Assembly (NCBI GenBank): GCA_020636375.1
Contig: JACJXZ010000013.1
Coordinates: forward strand, 62,001 to 126,000
Source: Lewinellaceae bacterium
GTDB taxonomy: Bacteria > Bacteroidota > Bacteroidia > Chitinophagales > Saprospiraceae
Direction: 5' to 3'
DNA length: 64,000 nt
Made by a program: the position numbers and the translations under genes. This document shows, piece by piece, positions 36,452 to 44,668 of this stretch; the first letter of the stretch is position 1; every line of letters begins with the position of its first letter. The notes below the pieces were generated by a model. The model worked only from the letters and a program-made list of their open reading frames with translations. It ran no database searches and was not told the origin of the DNA.

Positions 36452-39400
36452 TGCCTACCGAACCGGTACCGTACCAGTACATTGCCCAGTAGACAGCACC
36501 TTGCGGTGCGTCCTTCCGGACACGGCTTACGTGAAGCTGGTGCCGGACAGCCTGTCGGTCACAGTCGACGGGCCCGGACAAGGTATGCGAAGGGGACAGC
36601 ATCTGCCTGGCGGCTGCCGTCGGGCCGGACCCCATCATGGCAATGGTGACCTGGACGGACGAGACGGGCGCAGTGCTGGGCACGGGCCTGGAGCTGTGCG
36701 TGACGCCGGGCCGGGCATGCACACCTACACCGCCACGGCGGACAACGGGTGTGCCGTGGCTTCGGGCAGCAAAACCGTCAAGGTGCTGTCGGACACGACT
36801 AAAATAGAGATCACTCCGGCGGACACGGTGACGCTGTGCGCTCCAGAGGAGGTATGCTTCGAGGTGACGGACACTACTTTGTGGGACTGCATCCAGTGGG
36901 TAGACGCCGGCGGCATGATCGTCGGCACGGGCGGCAGCTTGTGCGTAATGCCTACCGAACCGGGCCTGTACCAGTACATTGCCCAGGTAGACAGCACGCT
37001 GCGGTGCGTCCTTCCGGACACGGCTTATGTGAAGCTGGTACCGGACAGCCTGTCGGTCACAGTCGAGGGCCCGGACAAGGTATGCGAAGGGGACAGCATC
37101 TGCCTGGCGGCTGCCGTCGGGCCGGACCCCATCATGGCGACGGTGACCTGGACGGACGAGACGGGCGCGGTGCTGGGCACAGGCCTGGAGCTGTGCGTCA
37201 CGCCGGGGCCGGGCATGCATACGTACACCGCCACGGCGGACAACGGGTGTGCCGTGGCTTCGGGCAGCAAAACCGTCAAGGTGCTGTCGGACACGACTAA
37301 AATAGAGATCACTCCGGCGGACACGGTGACGCTGTGCGCTCCGGAGGAGGTATGCTTCGAGGTGACGGACACTACTTTGTGGGACTGCATCCAGTGGGTA
37401 GACGCCGGCGGCATGATCGTCGGCACGGGCGGCAGCTTGTGCGTAATGCCTACCGAACCGGGCCTGTACCAGTACATTGCCCAGGTAGACAGCACCTTGC
37501 GGTGCGTCCTTCCGGACACGGCCTACGTGAAAGTAGTGCCGGACAGCCTGTCGGTCACAGTCGAGGGCCCGGACAAGGTATGCGAAGGGGACAGCATCTG
37601 CCTGGCGGCTGCCGTCGGGCCGGACCCCATCATGGCGATGGTGACCTGGACGGACGAGACGGGCGCGGTGCTGGGCACAGGCCTGGAGCTGTGCGTCACG
37701 CCAGGCCCGGGCATGCACACGTACACCGCCACGGCGGACAACGGGTGTGCCGTGGCTTCGGGCAGCAAAACCGTCAAGGTGCTGTCGGACACGACTAAAA
37801 TAGAGATCACTCCGGCGGACACGGTGACGCTGTGCGCCATTGAAGAAGTATGCTTCGAGGTGACGGACACCACGCTGTGGGACTGCATCCAGTGGGTAGG
37901 CGCCGGCGGCATGATCGTCGGCACGGGCGGCAGCTTGTGCGTAATGCCTACCGAACCGGGCCTGTACCAGTACATTGCCCAGGTAGACAGCACGCTGCGG
38001 TGCGTCCTTCCGGACACGGCTTATGTGAAGCTGGTACCGGGTAGCCTGTCGGTGACAGTCGAGGGCCCGGACAAGGTATGCGAAGGGGACAGCATCTGCC
38101 TGGCGGCTGCCGTCGGGCCGGACCCCATCATGGCGACGGTGACCTGGACGGACGAGACGGGCGCAGTGCTGGGCACGGGCCTGGAGCTGTGCGTCACGCC
38201 GGGGCCGGGCATACATACGTACACCGCCACGGCGGACAACGGGTGTGCTGTGGCTTCGGGCAGCAAAACCGTCAAGGTGCTGTCGGACACGACTAAAATA
38301 GAGATCACTCCGGCAGACACGGTGACGCTGTGCGCTCCGGAGGAGGTATGCTTCGAGGTGACGGACACTACTTTGTGGGACTGCATCCAGTGGGTAGACG
38401 CCGGCGGCATGATCGTCGGCACGGGCGGCAGCTTGTGCGTAATGCCTACCGAACCGGGCCTGTACCAGTACATTGCCCAGGTAGACAGCACACTGCGGTG
38501 CGTCCTTCCGGACACGGCTTATGTGAATTTAGCGCTACAGGATATTTCCATATCTGTTTCTCCGGATACCTCAAAGCTCTGCGTAGGAGATGTGGCCGAG
38601 CTTACCGCAACCGTTTTCCCGGATCCATCTATGGCGACGATCACCTGGTATGACGAGGACAACAATATTGTTGGCGAGGGGAATAGTCTGGTGTTTGTTG
38701 CCAGTGAAGTAGGAGCATTTAAATTTACAGCAGTAGCCGAAAACGGTTGTGCCACAGCTATGGATATGGCCTGGGTTTATGTGTTTGCCGAAGATACCAA
38801 GCTGGAAATCGATCCGGACAGCCTGGTGGTATGTACCCCGGATACCGTTTGCCTTACCGTTGTGGATGTCGCCACGCCGGAATGCGTGGTCTGGACAACC
38901 CTGGATGGAGTTGTAGTCGGTACCGGCGACAAATTGTGTGTCGTGCCGGAGCCGGGAGATAATGTGTTTGTTGCCGACATCCCGGGAGTGGATTGCATTG
39001 AAGCAGACACAGCTGTTATCCGTTTTGTCATCTCTGACGTCTCAGTAGAAGTTGAACCTTCGGATACCATCGTTTGCCGGGGCGATTCGGTTAAGCTGTC
39101 GGCAATCGTTACGCCGGATGATGGCATGGCGAATATCAGCTGGTACGATGAAGACTACATGCCTTTGAACGAAACGGGCATGATGATTACGGTCAGCCCG
39201 GACACGGCGGGAGTGTTTACCTATATTGCTATCGCCGATAACGGTTGTGCCGCCGATACCGCCATGGCTTCCATCACAGTAGTAGACAGTACGAAGCTGG
39301 AAATCATGCCTGTCGACACGATACTCTGCGGGCCGGATACGCTGAAGCTTTCAGTTGGGAACGCCGGCAGCGACTATGTCGTCTGGTATGATGAAAACGG

Positions 39401-40370
39401 CGACTCCATCGGCATGGGCATGATGATCACGGTTGTGCCGGATTATGGCATACATACCTATTCCGTACAAATACCGGAAGCGGACTGCGTGGAAGGAGAT
39501 ACGGTGATGGTCAAGGTGTTGCCGGATTCGCTGAATCTGAGCGTACTGCCACCTGATACCCTGGTATGTGCCGGAGAGCAGGTGAGTTTCATCGCGGAGT
39601 TAGATCCGGACTGGACCATGGCGCAGGTCACCTGGTACGATGAGGTGTTCGAAGAAGTAGGCACGGGCGATACGCTGGTAGTCACTGTCTTTGCCGGGAC
39701 TAACGTCTACTTCGCCATCGCTGACAACGGTTGTGCCCGGGATACGGCCCAGGTTATGGCGGAAGGGCTGGAGTTGAATGTCAGCATATCGGCCTCGCCG
39801 GATAGCCTGTGCGCCAACAGGGGAGAACAAAGCCAGCTTCTGGTAACCGGATGCGACGATTGCACCTACGCATGGGACAATGCGGGCACTCTGAGCGATC
39901 CCAACATCCCGAATCCTGTAGCTACTCCGAATGTGACGACCACTTACTCGGTCACCGTGACCGACGGCGTATGCGTGGAAATGCTGAGCATCACCGTCAC
40001 GGTCGAGGATTGCCCGGAAGAATGCCCCATCGAAGAATTCTTTGTGGCTACGGCATTCACTCCGAACGGCGACAACGTCAACGATGTCGCCTGCCTGCGC
40101 AGCGAACATTTTGACAAGTTCAGCGAGATCGAGTTCATGATCTACAACCGCTGGGGAGAAGAGATGTTCCGCGAGACTTACAAGGTGGACCCCTCGGCGC
40201 CGGAGAAGTTTCCCGATGCAGACTTCTTCTGCTGGGACGGCACTTACCGGGGCAAGGTGCTGCCGCCGGATGTCTACGGTTACTACCTCCGGCTGGTCTG
40301 CCCGGAAACGGCGGACAGGGCGGAGGAAGAAAAGGTTGTGAAAGGCAACATTACCTTGTTGCAGCGATAG
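36444..40370 (+). CDS. giant adhesin, C-terminal piece with type B sorting domain
   Basis: In frame from about 36715 to the stop. It contains array units 17-20 with the GGSLCVMPTEPGLYQYIAQ variant, then five or so diverged Ig-like domains (38.5-39.8 kb), each with the ADNGCA or related edge motif. A linker with paired cysteines (GCDDCTYAWDN) and the ~85-residue gliding-motility-associated C-terminal domain follow (ATAFTPNGDNVNDVACLRS, MIYNRWGEEMFRETY, WDGTYRGKVLPPDVYGYYL), ending KGNITLLQR. This domain directs T9SS export and needs a PorP/SprF partner in known cases. A strong terminator follows 7 bp after the stop. Confidence 0.88.
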   Translation: MRNAYRTGTVPVHCPVDSTLRCVLPDTAYVKLVPDSLSVTVDGPGQGMRRGQHLPGGCRRAGPHHGNGDLDGRDGRSAGHGPGAVRDAGPGMHTYTATADNGCAVASGSKTVKVLSDTTKIEITPADTVTLCAPEEVCFEVTDTTLWDCIQWVDAGGMIVGTGGSLCVMPTEPGLYQYIAQVDSTLRCVLPDTAYVKLVPDSLSVTVEGPDKVCEGDSICLAAAVGPDPIMATVTWTDETGAVLGTGLELCVTPGPGMHTYTATADNGCAVASGSKTVKVLSDTTKIEITPADTVTLCAPEEVCFEVTDTTLWDCIQWVDAGGMIVGTGGSLCVMPTEPGLYQYIAQVDSTLRCVLPDTAYVKVVPDSLSVTVEGPDKVCEGDSICLAAAVGPDPIMAMVTWTDETGAVLGTGLELCVTPGPGMHTYTATADNGCAVASGSKTVKVLSDTTKIEITPADTVTLCAIEEVCFEVTDTTLWDCIQWVGAGGMIVGTGGSLCVMPTEPGLYQYIAQVDSTLRCVLPDTAYVKLVPGSLSVTVEGPDKVCEGDSICLAAAVGPDPIMATVTWTDETGAVLGTGLELCVTPGPGIHTYTATADNGCAVASGSKTVKVLSDTTKIEITPADTVTLCAPEEVCFEVTDTTLWDCIQWVDAGGMIVGTGGSLCVMPTEPGLYQYIAQVDSTLRCVLPDTAYVNLALQDISISVSPDTSKLCVGDVAELTATVFPDPSMATITWYDEDNNIVGEGNSLVFVASEVGAFKFTAVAENGCATAMDMAWVYVFAEDTKLEIDPDSLVVCTPDTVCLTVVDVATPECVVWTTLDGVVVGTGDKLCVVPEPGDNVFVADIPGVDCIEADTAVIRFVISDVSVEVEPSDTIVCRGDSVKLSAIVTPDDGMANISWYDEDYMPLNETGMMITVSPDTAGVFTYIAIADNGCAADTAMASITVVDSTKLEIMPVDTILCGPDTLKLSVGNAGSDYVVWYDENGDSIGMGMMITVVPDYGIHTYSVQIPEADCVEGDTVMVKVLPDSLNLSVLPPDTLVCAGEQVSFIAELDPDWTMAQVTWYDEVFEEVGTGDTLVVTVFAGTNVYFAIADNGCARDTAQVMAEGLELNVSISASPDSLCANRGEQSQLLVTGCDDCTYAWDNAGTLSDPNIPNPVATPNVTTTYSVTVTDGVCVEMLSITVTVEDCPEECPIEEFFVATAFTPNGDNVNDVACLRSEHFDKFSEIEFMIYNRWGEEMFRETYKVDPSAPEKFPDADFFCWDGTYRGKVLPPDVYGYYLRLVCPETADRAEEEKVVKGNITLLQR

Positions 40371-40376
40371 TTGGTT

Positions 40377-40416
40377 AAGCTGGAAGGCGTTTCCAAAATG
40401 CCTTCCAGCTTTATTT
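40377..40416 (+). terminator. rho-independent terminator after the adhesin gene
   Basis: The stem aagctggaaggc / gccttccagctt (12 bp) is closed by an 11-base loop and followed by tatttatt. It lies 7 bp after the adhesin stop and directly before the 3' end of the convergent minus-strand gene, so it may serve both sides. Confidence 0.85.
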
Positions 40417-41629
40417 ATTCCTCTTTCAATTCCGTCAGGATCTTTATCGGGTTGAGCAGCGTCCGGTGTACCGGGCATTTGTTGGCAATTTCCAGCAACT
40501 TCCGGCGTTGCTCCTCATCCAGTTCTCCCTCCAATTCAATGGTACGGCTGAAATAGTCGATCTTGCTTTTCGGGTCTTCTGCTTTTTCACAATCTTCAGC
40601 GTGGTCCTTGAAATGATCCAGGTGGACGCGCACCTCCTTCAGCGGCCATTTTTTCCGCCGTGCGTACATCTGCAGGGTCATGGCCGTGCAGGCGCCCAGG
40701 CCGGCGGTGACCAGTTCGTAGGGGGACGGGCCGTAATCATTCCCTCCAACGGATTCGGGCTCGTCGGCAGTCAGGCCATGGCGGCGCACCATGACGTCTG
40801 TCGTGAACCCTTCTTCCCCCAGCCGCACGGCGACGTCTTTTTCTACCTTCAGCGCCTTTTTCTCCGGCCGGCGTACATAGCGGCTCACCCAGGAGGCGAT
40901 CATCTCGCCGGCATAGCGGGAATCTTCCTTGTCGGACAGAAGGTGGTCGGCGCCGTCCAGGGAGATATAGCTCTTGGGGTGGCGGGCGGCGTGGTACATC
41001 CGGGCGGCATTTTCGATCTCAACGGTCAGGTCCTGGGGGGAGTGCAGAATGAGCAGGGCCCGCTCCAGCTTCTGCAGCTTCGGTTCCAGGTTCTGCTCCC
41101 GGATATCTTCCAGGAAATGCTTTTTGACGGTGAAGGGCCGCCCGCCGATGCTAACCTCGGCGACGCCTTCCTCCTCGATCTCGTCGATCTCCTCCTTCAG
41201 GAGGTGGCTGACGTGGCGGGGAGAATATGGAGCGCCGATGGTAGCCACCGCCTGAACCGACGGCAGCTCATGAGCGGCGCAGATTACGGCGGCACCGCCC
41301 AGGGAATGGCCTACCAGCAGGCGGGGCGCCTGATAATGTTCTTCCAGGTAGCGGGCGGCGCACACCAGGTCTTCTACATTCGACGAGAAGTTGGTGTCGG
41401 CAAAGTCGCCTTCGCTCCCTCCTAGTCCGGTGAAGTCGAAGCGCAGGACGGCGATGCCTTTCCTGTTCAGGGCGCGGCTGATGTTGCGCACGGCCGCCAG
41501 GTTCTTGTTGCAGGTGAAACAATGGGCGAAGAGCGCATAGGCGTAAGGGCGCTGGCCGACGGGCAATTCCAGCCGGGCGGCCAGCTTTTCTCCTTCAGCG
41601 TTTTGGAATTCGATTTTTTGTGAGGGCAT
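40415..41629 (-). CDS. alpha/beta hydrolase-OsmC fusion protein
   Basis: A 404-residue two-domain cytoplasmic protein. Residues 1-255 are an alpha/beta hydrolase with GHSLGG (nucleophile Ser109) and a late DGADHLL providing the catalytic His. Residues ~265-404 are an OsmC/Ohr-like domain with GLGACTAMTLQMYARRK (peroxidatic Cys) and ANKCPVHRTL (resolving Cys). This fusion is known in Bacteroidota and other groups as a bifunctional hydrolase/OsmC protein, with presumed roles in hydroperoxide detoxification and ester hydrolysis. It starts at ATG 41629 and is divergent from the YhcG nuclease. Confidence 0.93.
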   Translation of the reverse strand: MPSQKIEFQNAEGEKLAARLELPVGQRPYAYALFAHCFTCNKNLAAVRNISRALNRKGIAVLRFDFTGLGGSEGDFADTNFSSNVEDLVCAARYLEEHYQAPRLLVGHSLGGAAVICAAHELPSVQAVATIGAPYSPRHVSHLLKEEIDEIEEEGVAEVSIGGRPFTVKKHFLEDIREQNLEPKLQKLERALLILHSPQDLTVEIENAARMYHAARHPKSYISLDGADHLLSDKEDSRYAGEMIASWVSRYVRRPEKKALKVEKDVAVRLGEEGFTTDVMVRRHGLTADEPESVGGNDYGPSPYELVTAGLGACTAMTLQMYARRKKWPLKEVRVHLDHFKDHAEDCEKAEDPKSKIDYFSRTIELEGELDEEQRRKLLEIANKCPVHRTLLNPIKILTELKEE

Positions 41630-41721
41630 GGTTCAGGTAATTCTAGCGTTGAGGTTGTAAAATAACGTGAGGGTTGAGGTAAAGGTTGAGGTTAAAAATT
41701 AAATTTTTTGTTTCAAAATTA

Positions 41722-41752
41722 TTGTTTTATTTCATTGTTTTGGTTAAATTTG
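41722..41752 (+). promoter_or_regulatory. Bacteroidota-type promoter for the YhcG nuclease gene
   Basis: A -7 box TAAATTTG (41745-41752) matches TAnnTTTG. A TTG at 41722-41724 stands 20 bp upstream, in the allowed spacing for the -33 box. The distance to the ATG at 41790 is about 38 bp. The stretch just before it (41645-41695) has tandem ggttgagg words. Confidence 0.5.
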
Positions 41753-41789
41753 ATGCAACAATTCCTAAAAGCTTGACAAAACCGGAGCT

Positions 41790-42818
41790 ATGGCTGAATT
41801 GCAAACTCAAAAGTTCTATCAGGATATCCGCCAGCTCATCGAACAGAACCGGCGCCGCGCTTACAAGGTGGTCAATGCTGCCATGCTGCATACTTACTGG
41901 AATATCGGGCGTGTAATCGTGGAGGAGGAAAAAGAAGGCAGCGCCAGGGCCATATATGGTAGACGTTTGATCCCTACTCTGGCAAAGCAGTTAACTGCGG
42001 AGTACGGGAAAGGCTTTAACAGCACTAACCTGCACTACATGTGCCAGTTTTACCAAACTTTTCCAAATGTCCACGCAGTGCGTGGAGAATTGACCTGGAC
42101 TCATTACCGACTCTTATTAAAAGTCCAGAATGACCATGCCCGCAACTTCTACATAACCGAAGCCATCGAAAACCAGTGGAGTACCCGCCAATTGGAGCGG
42201 CAGGTGAATTCCTTTTATTACGAGCGCCTGCTGTCCAGCCAGAATAAGCGGCCGGTCATCAAAGAAGCAGAAGAAAACAGCCGCAAGCTTCAGCCGGAGG
42301 ACTTTATCAAAGACCCATACGTCTGGGAATTCTTAAACCTGGAACCCAGCAAGTCCTTTCTGGAAAAGGAGTTGGAAGCTGCGCTGATCAGCAAGCTGCA
42401 AGCCTTCCTGCTGGAGCTGGGCAGGGGGTTTTCCTTTGTTGCCCGCCAGCAACGCTTAAGCACAGAGAGCAAGCATTTCTACATCGACCTGGTCTTTTAC
42501 AACTTCTACCTGAAGTGTTTTGTGCTGATCGACCTGAAGATCGGCGAACTTACCCATCAGGACATCGGGCAGATGGATATGTATGTGCGTTATTATGAAG
42601 ACAACCGGAAGGTACAGGGAGATAATCCCACAATTGGCATCATACTTTGTTCGGAGAAAGACGAGACCATTGTTCGCTATTCCGTCCTGGAAGAGAGCCG
42701 GCAGTTGTTTGCCTCCCGGTATCTGACGTACCTGCCCACCGAGGAGGAACTGGCGCGGGAACTGGAGCGGGAGGTGGAAGAACTGAGGCTGGAGAAGGGG
42801 TTAAAGGCGCCACATTAA
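41790..42818 (+). CDS. YhcG/DUF1016-family PDDEXK nuclease-domain protein
   Basis: A 342-residue protein. The N-terminal half is the DUF1016 helical domain (YWNIGRVIVEEE, YGKGFNSTNLHYMCQFY). The C-terminal half is a PDDEXK-type nuclease fold with D233 (FYIDLVFYN) and D248-x-K250 (VLIDLKIG), followed by QDIGQMDMYVRYY. Such proteins are widespread, often horizontally moved, and frequently found near restriction or defence genes, but here the flanks are metabolic. DNA repair, restriction or transposon-related roles have been suggested for the family. The gene is solitary, and its 3' end overlaps the 3' end of the convergent esterase gene by 4 bp. Confidence 0.9.
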   Translation: MAELQTQKFYQDIRQLIEQNRRRAYKVVNAAMLHTYWNIGRVIVEEEKEGSARAIYGRRLIPTLAKQLTAEYGKGFNSTNLHYMCQFYQTFPNVHAVRGELTWTHYRLLLKVQNDHARNFYITEAIENQWSTRQLERQVNSFYYERLLSSQNKRPVIKEAEENSRKLQPEDFIKDPYVWEFLNLEPSKSFLEKELEAALISKLQAFLLELGRGFSFVARQQRLSTESKHFYIDLVFYNFYLKCFVLIDLKIGELTHQDIGQMDMYVRYYEDNRKVQGDNPTIGIILCSEKDETIVRYSVLEESRQLFASRYLTYLPTEEELARELEREVEELRLEKGLKAPH

Positions 42819-43693
42819 TTCGGCGCCTCCCGAAACGCCCACCGCAGGAAATCCGGCATTACCTTGCCCCAGGTAGCAGGGTTGTGCTGCCCGCCCTCCA
42901 CTTGCACATACCGGATATCCTGCCCTTCGCGATAGCCCAGCTTTTTTAATGCTTTGATGAGGTCCAGCGTATCGTCGATGGCGTCGATGATGCCGTTGTT
43001 GTTGCGGTCCTCCTGCTCGTCTTCGGTGCCGGCCTGGAGCCAGAAGCGCAGCCCGTCGCGTTTGGCGCTGCCCGCCACCATTTCGTGGACGATGCGGTGG
43101 GCGTCGGGGGCGCCGGGCGTGAACGCTCTGGACCGCCACCAGAGGGAGCCGGAGAAGACGCCCACCTTGCCGAAAACGCCGGGGTGGTTCCACGCCAGGC
43201 CGAAGGCCGACAATCCACCGAGGGAGAAGCCGGCGACGGCCGTTTGGGAGGCCAGCGCCGCGATCCGGTAGCGCTTCCGCAGCTCCGGGAGGAGTTCCCG
43301 GAGCAGGAAATCGGCGTATTCCTGGGCCCGGGCCCCGCGGTCCTTGTAATCCGGCTTTCCGGCGATCCCGTATTCCTGCATGCGGTTCTCGTCGGCATGG
43401 ATGGCGACGACGATTATTTCGGGAATTTTGCTTTTTGCCCACAATCGTTCCAGGGTGTCGGCCAGGCCGACGGCAGGCATGTCCTGTCCGTCGTTCAGGA
43501 AGAGGGTAGGGTAGGAGGGCGCATGGCCAGCGTAGTGGCCCGGAGGCAAAAATACGTCTATAGATACCGTGCGCTGCAGCGCCTCGGAGAAGAAGTTCTG
43601 GATGTTATGGATTTCCAGTGAATGTTCGGGATAGAAAAAAATTTTGTTAAAAAACCGAATTTTTTTTGGAAATCGCTTTTTCAGAAAATTCAT
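42815..43693 (-). CDS. esterase (alpha/beta hydrolase, enterochelin-esterase-like) with an EF-hand-like loop
   Basis: A 292-residue protein of the putative-esterase family. The nucleophile Ser157 is in AGFSLGG, with the SGSLWW strand after it and the catalytic His in EGGQHNPATW. Between the nucleophile and His is a calcium-binding-type loop, D229-R-N231-N-N233-G-I-I-D237-A-I-D240, which fits the DxNxNGxIDxxD pattern. The N-terminal 20 residues are basic and aromatic and do not form a normal signal peptide, so the true start could be later, but no other ATG precedes the fold. The substrate is unknown (siderophore ester, acyl or feruloyl ester are family possibilities). Confidence 0.85.
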   Translation of the reverse strand: MNFLKKRFPKKIRFFNKIFFYPEHSLEIHNIQNFFSEALQRTVSIDVFLPPGHYAGHAPSYPTLFLNDGQDMPAVGLADTLERLWAKSKIPEIIVVAIHADENRMQEYGIAGKPDYKDRGARAQEYADFLLRELLPELRKRYRIAALASQTAVAGFSLGGLSAFGLAWNHPGVFGKVGVFSGSLWWRSRAFTPGAPDAHRIVHEMVAGSAKRDGLRFWLQAGTEDEQEDRNNNGIIDAIDDTLDLIKALKKLGYREGQDIRYVQVEGGQHNPATWGKVMPDFLRWAFREAPN

Positions 43694-43851
43694 ATTTGGC
43701 TGGAATTTACGGCAATAGGGCGGCCGTTGCGCGAAATTACTTTTGGTAAATTAGTTAGTGTGCTAAATATTAGTTCAGGCAATGATTTTTCCCCGGCGGC
43801 TAAAAGTTTGATCATCAGTTGATTGGGCTTTTTTTATTCAGAGAAAGCCCG

Positions 43852-43859
43852 TACCTTTG
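43852..43859 (+). promoter_or_regulatory. -7 promoter box of the esterase/ATP-grasp operon
   Basis: TACCTTTG at 43852-43859 fits the Bacteroidota TAnnTTTG -7 consensus, 75 bp before the GTG start at 43935. No well-spaced -33 TTG is obvious; a small hairpin (gggcttt...aaagccc, 43825-43850) occupies that place. Confidence 0.45.
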
Positions 43860-43934
43860 CAGTAAGTGTAAAATATACAATTAGTTGTAGGTTTCCGCGG
43901 GTTGATTCAGTTCACTTCTTAACATCTGTTCAAC

Positions 43935-44639
43935 GTGAAAGAAACGTATTATAAGTGGTATTCTCCAAACCTGAGCAAAGATATTGAAATGCTCGTTTAC
44001 GGGCACCAGGGGTACCCGGTGATCCTTTTTCCCAGCAGCATGGGCCGATACTACGAGAGCAAGGACTTCGGCCTGGTCCAGACGGCGCACTGGTTCCTGG
44101 AGCGGGGCTTCATCCAGATTTTCTGCCCGGACAGCGTCGACGTTCACAGCTGGTACAACAAACATGTCCACCCGGCAATGCGGGCCCGCAACCATGCCTG
44201 GTACGACAAGATGGTGCTGGAAGAGATTGCCGGGCGGGTGCGCTGGAATACCGGCGCCGGCAAGGTCGCCGTGGCCGGCGCCAGCTTCGGGGGCTACCAC
44301 GCCGCCAACTTCGCCTTCAAGCACCCCGAGGTAGTCAGCCACCTATTCTCCATGAGCGGCGCTTTTGATATTAAATCCTTCATGGATGGCTATTATGACG
44401 ATAATGTGTATTTTAACAACCCGGTAGACTTCCTGCCCGGCAGCAACCACCCGGACCTCTGGCGCATGAACATCGTGCTGGGCACGTCCGAGTGGGATAT
44501 TTGCCTGAACGCCAACAAGCACCTCTCGCATTTGCTGAACCAGAAAGGCATCAACCACTGGCTGGACATGAGGGGCTGGAAAGAGCACGACTGGCCGCTG
44601 TGGCAGGAAATGTTCCCGCATTATATTTCACTCATTTGA
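43935..44639 (+). CDS. esterase-family alpha/beta hydrolase, first gene of the ATP-grasp cluster
   Basis: A 234-residue protein of the COG4947-like esterase family with GASFGGYHAA (Ser nucleophile) and a late WKEHDWPLW that can supply the His. The start is GTG at 43935 (MKETYYKWYSPN). It lacks a signal peptide and so acts in the cytoplasm. It lies 29 bp upstream of an ATP-grasp ligase gene, followed by a class-I glutamine amidotransferase gene, all on the same strand. In that context it may hydrolyse or transfer an acyl or peptidyl ester intermediate (inference). No substrate can be named. Confidence 0.88.
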   Translation: MKETYYKWYSPNLSKDIEMLVYGHQGYPVILFPSSMGRYYESKDFGLVQTAHWFLERGFIQIFCPDSVDVHSWYNKHVHPAMRARNHAWYDKMVLEEIAGRVRWNTGAGKVAVAGASFGGYHAANFAFKHPEVVSHLFSMSGAFDIKSFMDGYYDDNVYFNNPVDFLPGSNHPDLWRMNIVLGTSEWDICLNANKHLSHLLNQKGINHWLDMRGWKEHDWPLWQEMFPHYISLI

Positions 44640-44668
44640 ATATCCTGGTCAAAAAGTCAACAAGCAAC

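Larger units (their letters stand above)
28849..38525 (+). repeat. 20-fold array of a ~498-bp coding repeat
   Basis: Unit starts (the codon for D in DTTKIEI) are at 28849, 29347, 29842, 30340, 30838, 31335, 31834, 32320, 32818, 33317, 33812, 34307, 34802, 35300, 35795, 36296, 36792, 37290, 37788 and 38286. Spacings are 498 or 495 bp except in units touching the error patches (497, 499, 486, 499, 501, 496). The 495-bp units have the shorter IAPSDTLLCALGEA opening; the 498-bp units have ITPADTVTLCAIEEA. Units are nearly identical in DNA, indicating recent amplification or continuing homogenisation. The 20th unit is only an A half. Confidence 0.93.
26629..40370 (+). other. full extent of the giant SprB-like T9SS adhesin gene (frameshifted in this sequence)
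   Basis: Read as one gene this is ~13.7 kb, about 4,580 residues. The order is: signal peptide; SprB-type repeats (for example NATPASGCGASDGTLTV) to about 28.1 kb; diverged Ig-like domains; a 20-fold array of a ~166-residue double Ig-like unit (28849-38525); diverged Ig-like domains to 39.8 kb; and a gliding-motility C-terminal (T9SS type B) domain with FVATAFTPNGDNVNDV and IYNRWGEEMF. Indels confined to 31.2-33.3 and 35.98-36.72 kb split it into the pieces listed next. Those indels look like consensus errors, so the gene is probably intact in the cell. It would be exported by T9SS together with the PorP/SprF protein upstream, and could act in gliding or adhesion. Confidence 0.85.

Noticed and set aside
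31200..36720. Frameshifts as phase variation of the adhesin
   Set aside because: The indels are not in simple repeats, occur many times per unit in two patches only, share one error signature and also hit pheS. A sequencing cause is more likely.
28849..38525. CRISPR-like array
   Set aside because: The 498-bp units are coding, directly contiguous and without spacers; the other tandem arrays in the window have 8-bp units. No cas gene is present.
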